Assembly: GCF_009674725.1 (NCBI RefSeq)
Contig: NZ_WKKH01000023.1
Coordinates: 1-64,000, forward strand
Reading direction: 5' to 3'
DNA from: Pedobacter petrophilus
Lineage (GTDB): Bacteria; Bacteroidota; Bacteroidia; Sphingobacteriales; Sphingobacteriaceae
DNA: 64,000 nt
How positions within the stretch are numbered: the first letter of the stretch is position 1; each line of letters opens with the position of its first letter. Position numbers and translations under genes: made by a program. The notes below the pieces were generated by a model, which was not told the DNA's origin, made no database searches, and saw only the letters and a program-made list of their open reading frames with translations. Of this stretch, positions 45,684-55,397 are shown piece after piece.

Positions 45684-46238
45684 ATGGCAACATCACAAGA
45701 AGGAAGTACTAATAATACTCAGGAAGAAGATAACATTCAGGATTTAGGCGGAAAAGAAGCCGTTGAAAAACTAAGAGACCTTGCAGAAAAAGCAGAAAGT
45801 TGCTTTTTCTGTACCAGCATCAAAACAGGCGTACCTTTATCGGTAAGACCAATGGCAATTCAACAAGTTGACGACGAAGGTAATATCTGGTTCATGAGTT
45901 TGAAAGACAGTCATAAAAATGATGAGATTTCTTCGGATCCGTTTACGCACCTTTTGTTTCAGGCTGGCGCACATTCTGGCTTTGTAAATATTTACGGAAT
46001 TTCTGAAATCAGCAGAGATCAGGCGAAAATTGATGAATTATGGACCCCATTGCTAAAAACCTGGTTCCAGGGTGGTAAGGATGATCCAGATATTACTTTA
46101 ATAAAAGTAATTCCATCAGAAGGTTATTATTGGGATAATAAAAATGGTACTGCAGTGGCCTTCCTTAAAATGGCAGCCTCTGTTATTACCGGAAAAACCA
46201 TGGATGATTCCGTTGAAGGTACTTTAAATATTGATTAA
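45684..46238 (+). CDS. Pyridoxamine-5'-phosphate-oxidase-like general stress protein
   Basis: The protein has 184 residues. After a 25-residue acidic N-terminus it shows the split-barrel flavin-binding fold: AEKAESCFFCTSIKTGVPLSVRPM, FMSLKDSHKNDEI, HLLFQAGAHSGFVNIYG and GYYWDNKNGTAVAF. It is of the general stress protein 26 type (PNPOx-like), which binds FMN or F420, rather than a vitamin-B6 enzyme. Own promoter; followed by a converging small gene. Cytosolic. Confidence 0.87.
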   Translation: MATSQEGSTNNTQEEDNIQDLGGKEAVEKLRDLAEKAESCFFCTSIKTGVPLSVRPMAIQQVDDEGNIWFMSLKDSHKNDEISSDPFTHLLFQAGAHSGFVNIYGISEISRDQAKIDELWTPLLKTWFQGGKDDPDITLIKVIPSEGYYWDNKNGTAVAFLKMAASVITGKTMDDSVEGTLNID

Positions 46239-46261
46239 ACTGGAAACGATAGTTTGGAGGA

Positions 46262-46474
46262 TTATTTATCGTCCAAACTATCGTAACCTTCTAATTCTTC
46301 TCTTTGAGATCTCTTACTCAAAAGATCATCCTCATCAGTCTGAGTCCTGGAGAAAAATAAGGCTTCGGCCTGAATCCTTTTAATTAACTGGCGTACCAGT
46401 GTTAAATCAAAAGCATCTTTACTTAATTTGATGCAGTATTCTCTTTCGTTGATTTCTAAACTTGAAGTATTCAT
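46262..46474 (-). CDS. Small protein of unknown function
   Basis: The protein has 70 residues, soluble and charged, with MNTSSLEINEREYCIKLSKD and a helical RQLIKRIQAEALFFSRTQTD segment. It contains no motif I recognise. It lies downstream of lysS on the same strand but beyond a terminator, and converges with the general-stress gene. Confidence 0.6.
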   Translation of the reverse strand: MNTSSLEINEREYCIKLSKDAFDLTLVRQLIKRIQAEALFFSRTQTDEDDLLSKRSQREELEGYDSLDDK

Positions 46475-46512
46475 AAGGCAATGATTTTAATTATCGATTG
46501 CTGTAAATATAG

Positions 46513-46547
46513 AAAAGGCTTGCTAAACAGTTGTTAACAAGCCTTTT
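46513..46547 (-). terminator. Terminator of lysS
   Basis: AAAAGGCTTG (46513-46522) and CAAGCCTTTT (46538-46547) form a ten-base stem with a 15-base loop. It lies just downstream of the lysS stop on the minus strand. Confidence 0.75.
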
Positions 46548-46607
46548 AATTTTATGTTATGTTTTTGTTAACAGCAATGAGTTGGATAACCAATTGCTGT
46601 TCTTCAA

Positions 46608-48317
46608 CTATTTATGAGATAGGAATAAACCTTCGTCGGTTTTAGCCACTTTTAAAATATTTTTAGCAGTTAGTGCTTTCAAAGTAGTGTCCCACTTTTT
46701 GTTGCTCCAGTCAGCTAACTTTGCTTTCACCTCCGTTAGTAATACTTGTTGTCCTTCAGCTACCAAAGCAAATAAAGCCGTCTCTTCTCCTGTTAATTCA
46801 ATTTTCTTTTTCTCCGGGCGCATCTGCGGGAAAAACAATACTTCCTGAATAGTACTTTGGTTGGTCATTAGCATCACAATTCTATCAATACCAAAACCTA
46901 AACCTGAAGTTGGAGGCATACCATATTCCAAAGCACGAACGAAATCATCATCCATTGCCATTGCTTCGGCATCACCTCTATCGGCAAGGGTTAACTGATC
47001 TTCAAAACGTTCTTTTTGGTCAATCGGGTCATTCAATTCAGAATAGGCATTTCCAATTTCTTTACCATTAACAAATATTTCGAAACGCTCCACTAATCCT
47101 GGTACAGAACGGTGTTTTTTAGCAAGGGGAGTCATTTCAATAGGATAGTCTGTAATGAAAGTAGGCTGAATTAAATTTGCTTCTACTTTATCACTGAAAA
47201 TTTCGTCTACCAACTTACCCCGACCCATCGTTGAATCGGTTTCGATGCCTAATTCTTTACAAGTTTGCAGCAACTGTTCTTCTGTCATTGCTGAAACATC
47301 AATACCTGTAAATTTTTCGATGGATTCATACATCGTTAATTTCTCATACGGGCCTTCAAAATTAATATCATTTTCGCCAACTTTAACCACGGCTGATCCA
47401 TTGGTTGCGATGGCAACTTTTTCCAGACATTCTTCTACCATCGCCATCATCCAGATATAATCTTTATAGGCTACGTAGATTTCCATTGAGGTATATTCCG
47501 GGTTATGGGTACGGTCCATTCCTTCATTGCGGAACATTTTACCAAACTCATAAACCCCATCAAAGCCAGCTACAATGAGTCTTTTCAGATACAGCTCATT
47601 TGCAATGCGCAAATAAAGCGGCATATCTAAAGTATTGTGGTGCGTCGCGAACGGACGGGCAGCTGCGCCACCATGAATGGGCTGCAGGATAGGCGTTTCC
47701 ACTTCCATCCAGCCTTGCTCATCGAAATAGTTGCGCATAGTGTTGATTACCTTACTTCGTTTAATGAAGATTTGCTTGTAATCAGGATTTACCGTTAAAT
47801 CTACATAACGCATTCTGTAACGTAATTCAGGATTGGTAAAGCCATCATAAACGTTTCCTTCATCATCTCGTTTTACGATTGGAAGCGGGCGTAAAGATTT
47901 GGCTAAAACCTTAAATTCAGTAACATGGATAGAGATTTCTCCGGTTTGTGTAGTAAATACATAACCTTTAACGCCAATAAAATCGCCGATATCCAACAAT
48001 TTTTTAAATACCGTATTGTACAGGGTTTTATCATCACCTGGGCAAAGTTCATCTCTCTTCAGGTAAACCTGAATTCTGCCGGTAGAATCTTGTATTTCGG
48101 CAAAAGATGCTGCACCCATAATATTACGTCCCATAATACGGCCCGCAAGCGAGATAGTTTTATAAGCAGTTTTGTCTTTTTCGTAGTTGGCTAAAATATC
48201 AGCAGCAGTTACATTAACCTCGTAAGCTTCTGCAGGATAAGGCTCTATGCCTAATTGACGTAATTGTTTTAACGACTCACGTCGTAATATTTCTTGTTCT
48301 GATAATCCTATACTCAT
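46608..48317 (-). CDS. lysS: Lysyl-tRNA synthetase (class II)
   Basis: The protein has 569 residues from ATG at 48317. The frame extends six codons to a TTG, but that codon lies inside the -7 box, so the ATG is chosen. The N-terminal OB-fold anticodon domain (ISLAGRIMGRNIMG) precedes the class II catalytic core: motif 2 FRNEGMDRTHNPEYTSME and motif 3 GLGFGIDRIVMLMTN. It is longer than the usual 500-residue enzyme because of a C-terminal extension of about 70 residues after motif 3. The operon is single-gene with a terminator. It charges tRNA-Lys. Confidence 0.97.
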   Translation of the reverse strand: MSIGLSEQEILRRESLKQLRQLGIEPYPAEAYEVNVTAADILANYEKDKTAYKTISLAGRIMGRNIMGAASFAEIQDSTGRIQVYLKRDELCPGDDKTLYNTVFKKLLDIGDFIGVKGYVFTTQTGEISIHVTEFKVLAKSLRPLPIVKRDDEGNVYDGFTNPELRYRMRYVDLTVNPDYKQIFIKRSKVINTMRNYFDEQGWMEVETPILQPIHGGAAARPFATHHNTLDMPLYLRIANELYLKRLIVAGFDGVYEFGKMFRNEGMDRTHNPEYTSMEIYVAYKDYIWMMAMVEECLEKVAIATNGSAVVKVGENDINFEGPYEKLTMYESIEKFTGIDVSAMTEEQLLQTCKELGIETDSTMGRGKLVDEIFSDKVEANLIQPTFITDYPIEMTPLAKKHRSVPGLVERFEIFVNGKEIGNAYSELNDPIDQKERFEDQLTLADRGDAEAMAMDDDFVRALEYGMPPTSGLGFGIDRIVMLMTNQSTIQEVLFFPQMRPEKKKIELTGEETALFALVAEGQQVLLTEVKAKLADWSNKKWDTTLKALTAKNILKVAKTDEGLFLSHK

Positions 48318-48332
48318 TTCGGGTATTTTTTG

Positions 48333-48340
48333 CAAAAGTA
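48333..48340 (-). promoter_or_regulatory. -7 box of lysS (TACTTTTG)
   Basis: On the minus strand TACTTTTG matches TAnnTTTG, 15 bases before the lysS ATG. It overlaps the alternative upstream TTG, which excludes that codon as a start. Confidence 0.55.
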
Positions 48341-48430
48341 ATGATTTTTGAAAATATAATCCATTACTTCACAATATTTGTCTTTGGCTTAAAAAAGCTT
48401 ATTTATAATAATCAATCTGTATATCGCTTA

Positions 48431-50725
48431 TTATTTTGAACCTGGTTTTTCCTGAAGATAGAATGTCATGTTTCCGCCGTTGATTAAATCCTGGTGGGTA
48501 ATCTGGTTTTGCCTTAAAATTTTTCCATTAAACAGCATTTTGGAAATGTAGATCGAATTTTTCGTTGTTCTTATCGTTTTAATCGTCAGATTTTTGCCGG
48601 TTTTAAAACTAATCGTTGCCTGGTTAAATAGTGGGCTGGTAACCTGATACACGCCCGAAACCGGATCTACCGGATATAAGCCAAGCGCTGCGAAGACGTA
48701 CCATGCAGACATTTGTCCGGCATCATCATTGCCACTTAATCCGCCTGCACCTTCTCCATATTCTTCGGCTAAAATTTTCGATACCTGCTTCTGCGTCTTC
48801 CATGGAGCGGAGGTATAGTTGTATAGAAACGGAATCTGATGCCCCGGTTCGTTGCCATGCCAATATTCTTTCTTCGTAAAGATAGAATCAAGTTCATTCT
48901 CCAAAGCCTTTTTTCCACCCATGATCGAAATCAACCCCGGCATATCATGTGGTACATAAAAAGTATATTGTCTTGGCGTTCCTTCGGTGATGTAGGCTTC
49001 GCGGTGATCTGGCAGATAGGGACTATACCATTCTCCATTAATGTATTTTCCCCTCACCATTCCAACCTTCGGATCAAACACGTTTTTGTAGTTTAAAGAT
49101 CTTTTATGCAGCTCCTTATAATCATTTACTTTACCCAAATCTTTGGCTATAGTAGAAAGTGCATAATCATCATAAGCATATTCCAATGTTCGGCTCACCT
49201 GTTCTTTTTTATGGAAAGCATTCGGAATACTGTCTTCCATTGGAATATAACCATATTTTAAGTAACTATTAATGCCGCGTCTACCTTTTCCGTTCAGGTA
49301 ATCTGCTGAGTCCGGCATTTCAAAGGCGTTCTGCCTCATCAGCCTGTAGGCCTCATTAACATCATAATCGCGGATACCTTTGTTATAAGCAGCCGCGAGG
49401 AAGGCCGTGCTGTGGTCGCCAATCATGGCGGCTGTATAGCTATTCCAGCATGGAAAGATCGGCAGCCATCCACCTTGTGTACCTTTTATAATTAACGAAT
49501 TGGCAAATGAATTGGCGAGCTTTGGTTGAAGCAGTTCTACAAGCGGCAATTGCGCACGGTAAATATCCCACATCGAGAAATCATCATAGTAATTCCCTTT
49601 CGTAATTTTTTTGATTTGATAATCACCGGCAAATTGCGGGTAACTTCCATCTATATCGTTAAAAAGCCTCGGGTGTTGTTGCGCATGATACATCGCGGTA
49701 TAAAATATTGTTTTCCGTCTTTCGTCATTATCGGCAATTTTAACCTGAGCTAATGATTCTTCCCATGCAGCTTTCGTTTTTGCCCGGGTTGCGTTAAAAC
49801 TAGCAGCGCCTATCTCTTTTTCAAGATTGAGTTTAGCTGCCGCGATGCTGGTGAAAGATGTTCCGGAAGTGATGATCAGTTGCGCTCCTTTTTGTAATTT
49901 GAAGCCTGCAAAAACACCGATATCTTTTTTATTGGCGACCGATGGCTGGTTGGTGGTTTTTCCTGCTGCATATGAGCCACTTACATGGAAAGATTTTTGA
50001 ATCCGGATGTAGAAGTAACCACTAAAACCTGCCGCCTGTCCCCAACCCTGATAAATGCGATGAACGGGATTGTATCCGGAAATTTCTCCTTTTTCCTGAT
50101 CAATTTTGATGAATCCTTTATTTTGATCGCTGTTCGGGCTGATTAATAAATAGACACTATCCGACTTTAAAGCGGTAATCCTCATCATGCTGCTGCGAAG
50201 CGTTGCCGTAATTTCTGTTATAAGCTGGTGGTTAGGTAAGGTGACTTTATAATAATCAGGACTTGAAACTTCCTGCGCGTGGCTGTAATTGTCAGCAATA
50301 TCTATCCATTTTGTTTTTAGTTTTCCAGAAATTGGCATAATGGTGAAGCTGCCATAATCCTGCGTGCAGGAGCCGCTAATCCAATGGGTAGCCCGAAACC
50401 CGTAGATCTTTTTATTACTATAATAATAAGGTGCCAGGCACTTTGTTTCACTGAGCTGTGTTTGTGGCGTCCATTGGGTCATGGCAAATGGCGGAGCAAC
50501 TGCCGGTATAGTGTTTGCCAATCTTTCTGTTTTATCTTCAATATGCTGACTAGCCATTGTTGTACTGGCAGATGTGCCGGAAAAGGGCTGAATGTATTTT
50601 ACCAGTGAAGCTTGCTGCCCGAATCCCGGATTTGGCAGGGCAATTAATTGTAATACCAGTAATAGAAGGATTATTTCCCATTTAAAGTTATTTTTATGCT
50701 GATTGCTCGATACTGAAATGGGCAT
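48431..50725 (-). CDS. GH92 alpha-mannosidase
   Basis: The protein has 764 residues with an N-terminal membrane segment or long signal (WEIILLLLVLQLIALPNPGF) ending near FGQ. The N-terminal beta-sandwich has YIQPFSGTSASTT and SGSCTQDYGSFTI. The (alpha/alpha)6 catalytic domain has HGNEPGHQIPFLYNY and GLSGNDDAGQMSAWYVFAALG, the GH92 signature for the calcium-dependent inverting alpha-mannosidases (alpha-1,2/1,3 and others). Located in the periplasm or at the surface. It is the last gene of the inositol-glycan operon, 99 bases after the GH89 gene. Linkage specificity cannot be told from sequence. Confidence 0.95.
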   Translation of the reverse strand: MPISVSSNQHKNNFKWEIILLLLVLQLIALPNPGFGQQASLVKYIQPFSGTSASTTMASQHIEDKTERLANTIPAVAPPFAMTQWTPQTQLSETKCLAPYYYSNKKIYGFRATHWISGSCTQDYGSFTIMPISGKLKTKWIDIADNYSHAQEVSSPDYYKVTLPNHQLITEITATLRSSMMRITALKSDSVYLLISPNSDQNKGFIKIDQEKGEISGYNPVHRIYQGWGQAAGFSGYFYIRIQKSFHVSGSYAAGKTTNQPSVANKKDIGVFAGFKLQKGAQLIITSGTSFTSIAAAKLNLEKEIGAASFNATRAKTKAAWEESLAQVKIADNDERRKTIFYTAMYHAQQHPRLFNDIDGSYPQFAGDYQIKKITKGNYYDDFSMWDIYRAQLPLVELLQPKLANSFANSLIIKGTQGGWLPIFPCWNSYTAAMIGDHSTAFLAAAYNKGIRDYDVNEAYRLMRQNAFEMPDSADYLNGKGRRGINSYLKYGYIPMEDSIPNAFHKKEQVSRTLEYAYDDYALSTIAKDLGKVNDYKELHKRSLNYKNVFDPKVGMVRGKYINGEWYSPYLPDHREAYITEGTPRQYTFYVPHDMPGLISIMGGKKALENELDSIFTKKEYWHGNEPGHQIPFLYNYTSAPWKTQKQVSKILAEEYGEGAGGLSGNDDAGQMSAWYVFAALGLYPVDPVSGVYQVTSPLFNQATISFKTGKNLTIKTIRTTKNSIYISKMLFNGKILRQNQITHQDLINGGNMTFYLQEKPGSK

Positions 50726-50824
50726 ATTTGATTGTATTTGTTTGTAAATTACTAAAGTATTTTAAGCGTTCTTATTGTTGAATTTTATTTGCTCTAGTGT
50801 ATTAAAATATTGTAATACAGTGTT

Positions 50825-53047
50825 TTATTGCTTTGCAGGCTGGTGCGCAATGTCCATCAACTTCCGGTATTTAGCGTGCATTTCAACTGATGTTGTAATT
50901 GGGTTTCCAATCGGATTTACAGGATAATCCTTTCTTTGATTTACCCATTTCCATTCCCAATCACTTACCTCTTCATTAAATTTATTAATGTTTAAGGGAA
51001 TATTTTGGTTAAGTGCCGATTCAGCCCTGTTAAAAAATAATGCCCACCTTGGTTTGTAGAAGTCGCTTAGTAAACCGCTCCATTGCCGGCATGCATATTC
51101 ATTTAAAGGGCTCTTTTTATCGCCCCAAAGGGTGATGAGGTCTTTTGCATTAAACTCATACAAAGCCTTTTCTTCGGCAGTTGTTCCCCATTTTCTGGCG
51201 TCACTTACCCAGGGTCCGAGCATGAAATCTTTTCTCGTCGCCAGCAGTTTATCCATATCATCAATTAGCTGAATAAATTTCTGGCTTTCCAATTTAAAAT
51301 TTTTCAGGTCCTTCTTTTGATAAGCAGCAACAATTTTCCGCTGAAGAGTAAGTGCATAATTGGCCATTACCTGTCTGGTGAGATCAACAATATCATATTG
51401 AAAACCATCGCTATGCTTCACTATAGGTGCGGCTTTTACAAAGTGATCCCATGCGGGTAGTAAATCTTGTGCTTCGTAATTAAGGGTTGTTTTTGCCCAC
51501 CTGGTAAGCGAATCAAAGGTTGGTCTGGCCTGAATAATCGACTCTGCACCATCTCTAATGTATTTGTTTTCGGGGACAGTATATACAGTTTTTCTTAAGA
51601 TCTCCCAGGCTTTTAACGCATGGGCATTTTGACTGCCATACCTGTTGAAAACAAATTTGGGCAGCCAGGTATTTAAATCAATAGGAGTAGATTGCCAGGT
51701 GTTTTCCATCATCAACTCATATAGAACCGGATTTTGCTCTATACCTTCCATGGTGAGGCCAATGCCGCTCATTTTTCCACTTTTTGGATCTTTCAAAGCT
51801 GCAGCCGGAGCAGTAGCTACAACATCCATCCGACCAAACAAATTGGTATTTCCACCAAAGTTATGAAGCATGTTCCAAATCCATGGCTTACCGTAGAAGC
51901 CTTCGGTACGCTTCCAAACCGGTTCAATTTCAGTCGCTAAATCCAGCAGAATCATTTTATCATTCGGAACTGCTTTTAGCAATGCTTCCGTTTGAGGCTC
52001 TTTCCAGAATTTGCGATCGCTATAGAAAAGCCATCCCTGCATTACCCAAACTGCTTTTGGATCTGCCGCAGACATTCCATCATAGATTCTTGCACTCAGT
52101 TTACTCAGAAACTCCGGCTCCGAAGAAGGGGGTTCATTTTCATTGAAAGTATCAGCAGAGTAGAGGTGATCGGTACCTAAAAGTTCCGTTTGTTTTTGCA
52201 GGAATTTCTTTCCAATCGTGGCAAACATTGGATCTTCAGAGTCTAAAATATAGGTATCGGCAAATCCATTTGTCCAGTTGGTTGCCTTTAACTTTGCTTT
52301 GGGGAATTTACTTTTAAAAGCTGCTGGTACATGCCCGGTGAAAGCAGGCAGCACGGGTTTCATTCCCAACGCACGTTGCCGCGTTAAGATTTTCTTTTGC
52401 AATTCGAAATGACTTTTCATCCAGCTAACTGGTAGCGGACCGCCCCAACCATCTATGTTCCCCATCCAGAACCACGAAAAGTATGCAGGGCCGGTAAAGA
52501 AACCTTTTAATTCCTCATCAGAAAAGCCCATTTCCTTATACAGCAGATACCAGGTGTATTCTTCTCCGGTAATGGCAAGTGGCATGTTGATGCCGTGTAA
52601 GGCCATCCAATCAATTTCTTTTTCCCATCGTTCCCAGTCCCACCAGCTCATACTGTAGTTAAAAGTGCAGTAGTTTAAATAATACCGGTATTCATAAGGG
52701 GTTTCCTTTCTTATTTTTTGTGCAACCGGCGGAAGCGTTTTTGGCATATTTAAGTTTGTGCCGTTCCAGGTGATCTGACAATGTGCATATTCGGTGAGGT
52801 AATGATAAAATGCCGAAGCAAGCGCCACGCCACTACTTCCCCTTAAAATAATTTTACTGTTTTTACTCTCAATTTCGAAAACATCCATGCCATTTTTAGC
52901 GGCAATGCGCTCAGTAAGAAAGGCGTCATGCTGTTTCGGTAAAACCCTTGCAATAAGCTGATTGGATGAGGTTAAATAATCCTGCGACCAGATGTTGCCG
53001 GAAAGCATAAGCAGAAATGCGGTAGATAATATCAGTTTAAATTTCAT
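50825..53047 (-). CDS. Alpha-N-acetylglucosaminidase (GH89, NAGLU-like)
   Basis: The protein has 740 residues with a signal peptide (LILSTAFLLMLSGNIWSQ). The GH89 pattern is complete: N-terminal small domain, then YRYYLNYCTFNYSMSWWDWE, GINMPLAITGEEYTWY, SADTFNENEPPSSEPEFL with acid candidate E303, and GIGLTMEGIEQNPVLYEL with nucleophile candidate E434, aligning with E316 and E446 of human NAGLU. It releases terminal alpha-linked GlcNAc. It is separated by one base from the HGSNAT-like acetyltransferase gene upstream, mirroring the human heparan-sulfate pathway. Periplasmic. Confidence 0.96.
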   Translation of the reverse strand: MKFKLILSTAFLLMLSGNIWSQDYLTSSNQLIARVLPKQHDAFLTERIAAKNGMDVFEIESKNSKIILRGSSGVALASAFYHYLTEYAHCQITWNGTNLNMPKTLPPVAQKIRKETPYEYRYYLNYCTFNYSMSWWDWERWEKEIDWMALHGINMPLAITGEEYTWYLLYKEMGFSDEELKGFFTGPAYFSWFWMGNIDGWGGPLPVSWMKSHFELQKKILTRQRALGMKPVLPAFTGHVPAAFKSKFPKAKLKATNWTNGFADTYILDSEDPMFATIGKKFLQKQTELLGTDHLYSADTFNENEPPSSEPEFLSKLSARIYDGMSAADPKAVWVMQGWLFYSDRKFWKEPQTEALLKAVPNDKMILLDLATEIEPVWKRTEGFYGKPWIWNMLHNFGGNTNLFGRMDVVATAPAAALKDPKSGKMSGIGLTMEGIEQNPVLYELMMENTWQSTPIDLNTWLPKFVFNRYGSQNAHALKAWEILRKTVYTVPENKYIRDGAESIIQARPTFDSLTRWAKTTLNYEAQDLLPAWDHFVKAAPIVKHSDGFQYDIVDLTRQVMANYALTLQRKIVAAYQKKDLKNFKLESQKFIQLIDDMDKLLATRKDFMLGPWVSDARKWGTTAEEKALYEFNAKDLITLWGDKKSPLNEYACRQWSGLLSDFYKPRWALFFNRAESALNQNIPLNINKFNEEVSDWEWKWVNQRKDYPVNPIGNPITTSVEMHAKYRKLMDIAHQPAKQ

Positions 53048-53048
53048 A

Positions 53049-54275
53049 TTAAATTTTTAGGAACCACTTTTTATCGTAGCAAAACTTTAGAAGAAACAAT
53101 TGTACAATCAATACACCAGTCCATAAGGCAGCTTGCTGCCAGATTAATGGGATGAAGTTAATAAGACCGCCAAATATAAACTGAGCGGTTGATTCGAAAT
53201 TGAACAAACCATGTGCGCAAACATAAATCAGGATAGAGTTGGTGCCCATCCAAACGAAGGGAATACTCCATTTGCTGATTGCCTTCACGTCTATAATGTA
53301 GTAGAAAATCGCAAAAATGATGATGCTCCAGCCACCGGCAAAAAACACAAATGAGCTGGTCCACATGGTTTTGTTAATCGGAAAAACTGAGCTCCATGCT
53401 AAACCAATAAGCATACAAATTGCCCCTGCGGTTAAAAGATATAAAGCTTTTTTACCCGGCGTGAAAAGGGGCGAAGCCGACTTAACAAATGTACCTGCGA
53501 AAATTCCCAGCATGGCTGAACAAATGGCGGGAATGGTACTGAGCAAGCCTTCAGGATCATATACGGTTCTGTGAAGTTTGCCCGGGAGCAGTAACCTGTC
53601 TATGTAAGCAGAAAGATTGCCTTCAGGCGTAAAAATCCCTGAACCGAAGTTTGGAACAGGTACAAATCTCATCAATAAATAATAGCCAATAAGTATTGCC
53701 AAAAACCAGATGATTTGTTTAGGCAAAGAAAAATTGAGGTAAATCAACGCAGCAAAAAATGTTGAGAGGCCGATTCTGGCCAGTACACTGGCAAACCGCG
53801 TATGTTCATAACCATTCCATTTAAAAAGACCATTAACGATAATACCTAACAAAATTAGCGTCAGGGTGCGTTTAATTAATGCAAAATAAATTGCCCGCGA
53901 AGCATCATCACCCTTTTGCTTATTGTCAAAGTATTTCTGATAAGAAAAAGGCATTGATACACCAGAAATAAAGATAAATAGCGGAAAAATTAAATCATAA
54001 AAGGTAAAGCCATTCCATGGAGAATGGTGTAGCTGATTGCTGATGCCTACAAATATACGTTCAACTACCGAAAGGTGATTATTCGTTGCAATTTGCCAAT
54101 CAAAGGGGTTTTGAATTAAGCCATGCTTTTCTTTTACGCCATTGGCTAATCCATGGAAAATTCCTTCGCCACTTACAATCCAAAACATATCGAAACCTCT
54201 TAATGCATCGAGAGAAATAAGCCGTTTGCTTTTGACAGCGGAGGTTATAGAATTTTGATTTTCTGCAGTTTTCAT
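53049..54275 (-). CDS. HGSNAT-like transmembrane acetyltransferase (DUF5009)
   Basis: The protein has 408 residues with about ten membrane helices. It begins RLISLDALRGFDMFWIVSGE, the DUF5009/YeiB-type motif. HHSPWNGFTFYDLIFPLFIF matches the HASWNG..DLVFPWF stretch of human HGSNAT, with H84 corresponding to its proposed active-site histidine. Human HGSNAT moves acetyl from cytosolic acetyl-CoA across the membrane to a terminal alpha-glucosamine, which NAGLU can then cleave. Here the GH89 gene follows after one base. The acceptor is presumably glucosamine in the periplasm (inference); other sugar acceptors are possible. Inner membrane. Confidence 0.88.
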   Translation of the reverse strand: MKTAENQNSITSAVKSKRLISLDALRGFDMFWIVSGEGIFHGLANGVKEKHGLIQNPFDWQIATNNHLSVVERIFVGISNQLHHSPWNGFTFYDLIFPLFIFISGVSMPFSYQKYFDNKQKGDDASRAIYFALIKRTLTLILLGIIVNGLFKWNGYEHTRFASVLARIGLSTFFAALIYLNFSLPKQIIWFLAILIGYYLLMRFVPVPNFGSGIFTPEGNLSAYIDRLLLPGKLHRTVYDPEGLLSTIPAICSAMLGIFAGTFVKSASPLFTPGKKALYLLTAGAICMLIGLAWSSVFPINKTMWTSSFVFFAGGWSIIIFAIFYYIIDVKAISKWSIPFVWMGTNSILIYVCAHGLFNFESTAQFIFGGLINFIPLIWQQAALWTGVLIVQLFLLKFCYDKKWFLKI

Positions 54276-54319
54276 GTTAAAGCCTTTAAAACTAAACGGT
54301 TCGGCATTTTTGTTAAAAG

Positions 54320-55300
54320 CTATTTTTTTATCAATGTACTGTAGATAATATATCCTTCATCGTTAAGTACCTGCACACGTAATTGGTTGTTACTTACCGA
54401 AAACAGCATGAAGCCATATTCTGATGCAACCATTTGCGCATCGGGAATGAGTTTTACCGGCGTTTTTTCAGATGCAGCGCCAGAAATAAAATGATGGGTC
54501 TTACCTTCAGGTTTGATGTACTGTAAGCTATGTTCATGGCCGGTGAGGTAAACATCTACACCGTATTGATCTAATACAGATTTCAGTGATCCTCTAATGG
54601 CTTTTGTATCATAGCCATCGGTTCTGCTTCCGCCTGTAAACATCGGGTGATGCCCAACCACAATTTTCCATTTGATAGTAACATCTTTATCGCCCAGGGT
54701 TTTAGCTAACCATTTTTTTTGTGCCGTGGTATCTTGTCCTTTAACATTCGGGCCATATTCAGCATTTTTATAAAATTCAGGGATCAATGGATTTGTATCG
54801 ATAAAAGCAATTAAAACCTGATTGTTAAGGTCGCCATTAATTGGAAACTTCTTCGCGAAATAGCGGGCGGGCATTTTCCATCTTCTGCTGATTTTTGAGT
54901 AGGCTACCTGCGCATCAGGATTTGATTTGTAATCGTGGTTTCCCAGAACGGAATACCAATCCCATTGTAAGGAGAAGTCAGTATAAATGTCTTCAAAAGA
55001 GTATTTAAATAGCGGATCATGATCACTGATTACACCGCTTGGATAGAAATTATCACCAGTAGAAATGATAAACTGTGCCTTTACTTCCGAAGCCGTAAGT
55101 CCCATTTGCTTAGCTACTTGCTTCTGGTGATCAGCTCCGTTTCTTCCCCAATCGCCCATGGCAATAAAATTTAATGCCGTTGGCTCTTTTGTAAGGGTTT
55201 TTGATACGGTTAGATTTTCTGATGGTGTTTTCATCAGTACCTGTGCGTATAAAGAAACAGAAGTTATCAGCGGAAATATTAGAAGTAGCCGTTTAATCAT
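54320..55300 (-). CDS. Secreted metallophosphoesterase (acid-phosphatase-like)
   Basis: The protein has 326 residues with a signal peptide (LLLIFPLITSVSLYAQ). Metal-binding motifs are in order: FIAMGDWGRNGADHQK, STGDNFYPSGV, SVLGNHDYKSN, VVGHHPMFTGG and YLTGHEHSLQYI. The spacing is that of the tartrate-resistant/purple acid phosphatase group. It likely removes a phosphate from the periplasmic substrate of this operon. It follows SusD by 97 bases with a hairpin between, and precedes the acetyltransferase by 44 bases. Confidence 0.92.
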   Translation of the reverse strand: MIKRLLLIFPLITSVSLYAQVLMKTPSENLTVSKTLTKEPTALNFIAMGDWGRNGADHQKQVAKQMGLTASEVKAQFIISTGDNFYPSGVISDHDPLFKYSFEDIYTDFSLQWDWYSVLGNHDYKSNPDAQVAYSKISRRWKMPARYFAKKFPINGDLNNQVLIAFIDTNPLIPEFYKNAEYGPNVKGQDTTAQKKWLAKTLGDKDVTIKWKIVVGHHPMFTGGSRTDGYDTKAIRGSLKSVLDQYGVDVYLTGHEHSLQYIKPEGKTHHFISGAASEKTPVKLIPDAQMVASEYGFMLFSVSNNQLRVQVLNDEGYIIYSTLIKK

Positions 55301-55344
55301 GGAGATGAATTTGGGTAATTTTTTTGAGATAAGCTTTAATGAAA

Positions 55345-55379
55345 AAGAAATTTCTCCATATGTGTTGGAGAAATTTCTT
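55345..55379 (-). terminator. Intra-operon hairpin after susD
   Basis: Two perfect 14-base arms (55345-55358 and 55366-55379) with a 7-base loop are followed on the minus strand by TTTTTC. It lies between the susD stop and the phosphoesterase start and could reduce downstream transcription, as expected when SusC/SusD are needed in excess. Confidence 0.7.
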
Positions 55380-55397
55380 CCTGATGCAGGATCAACG

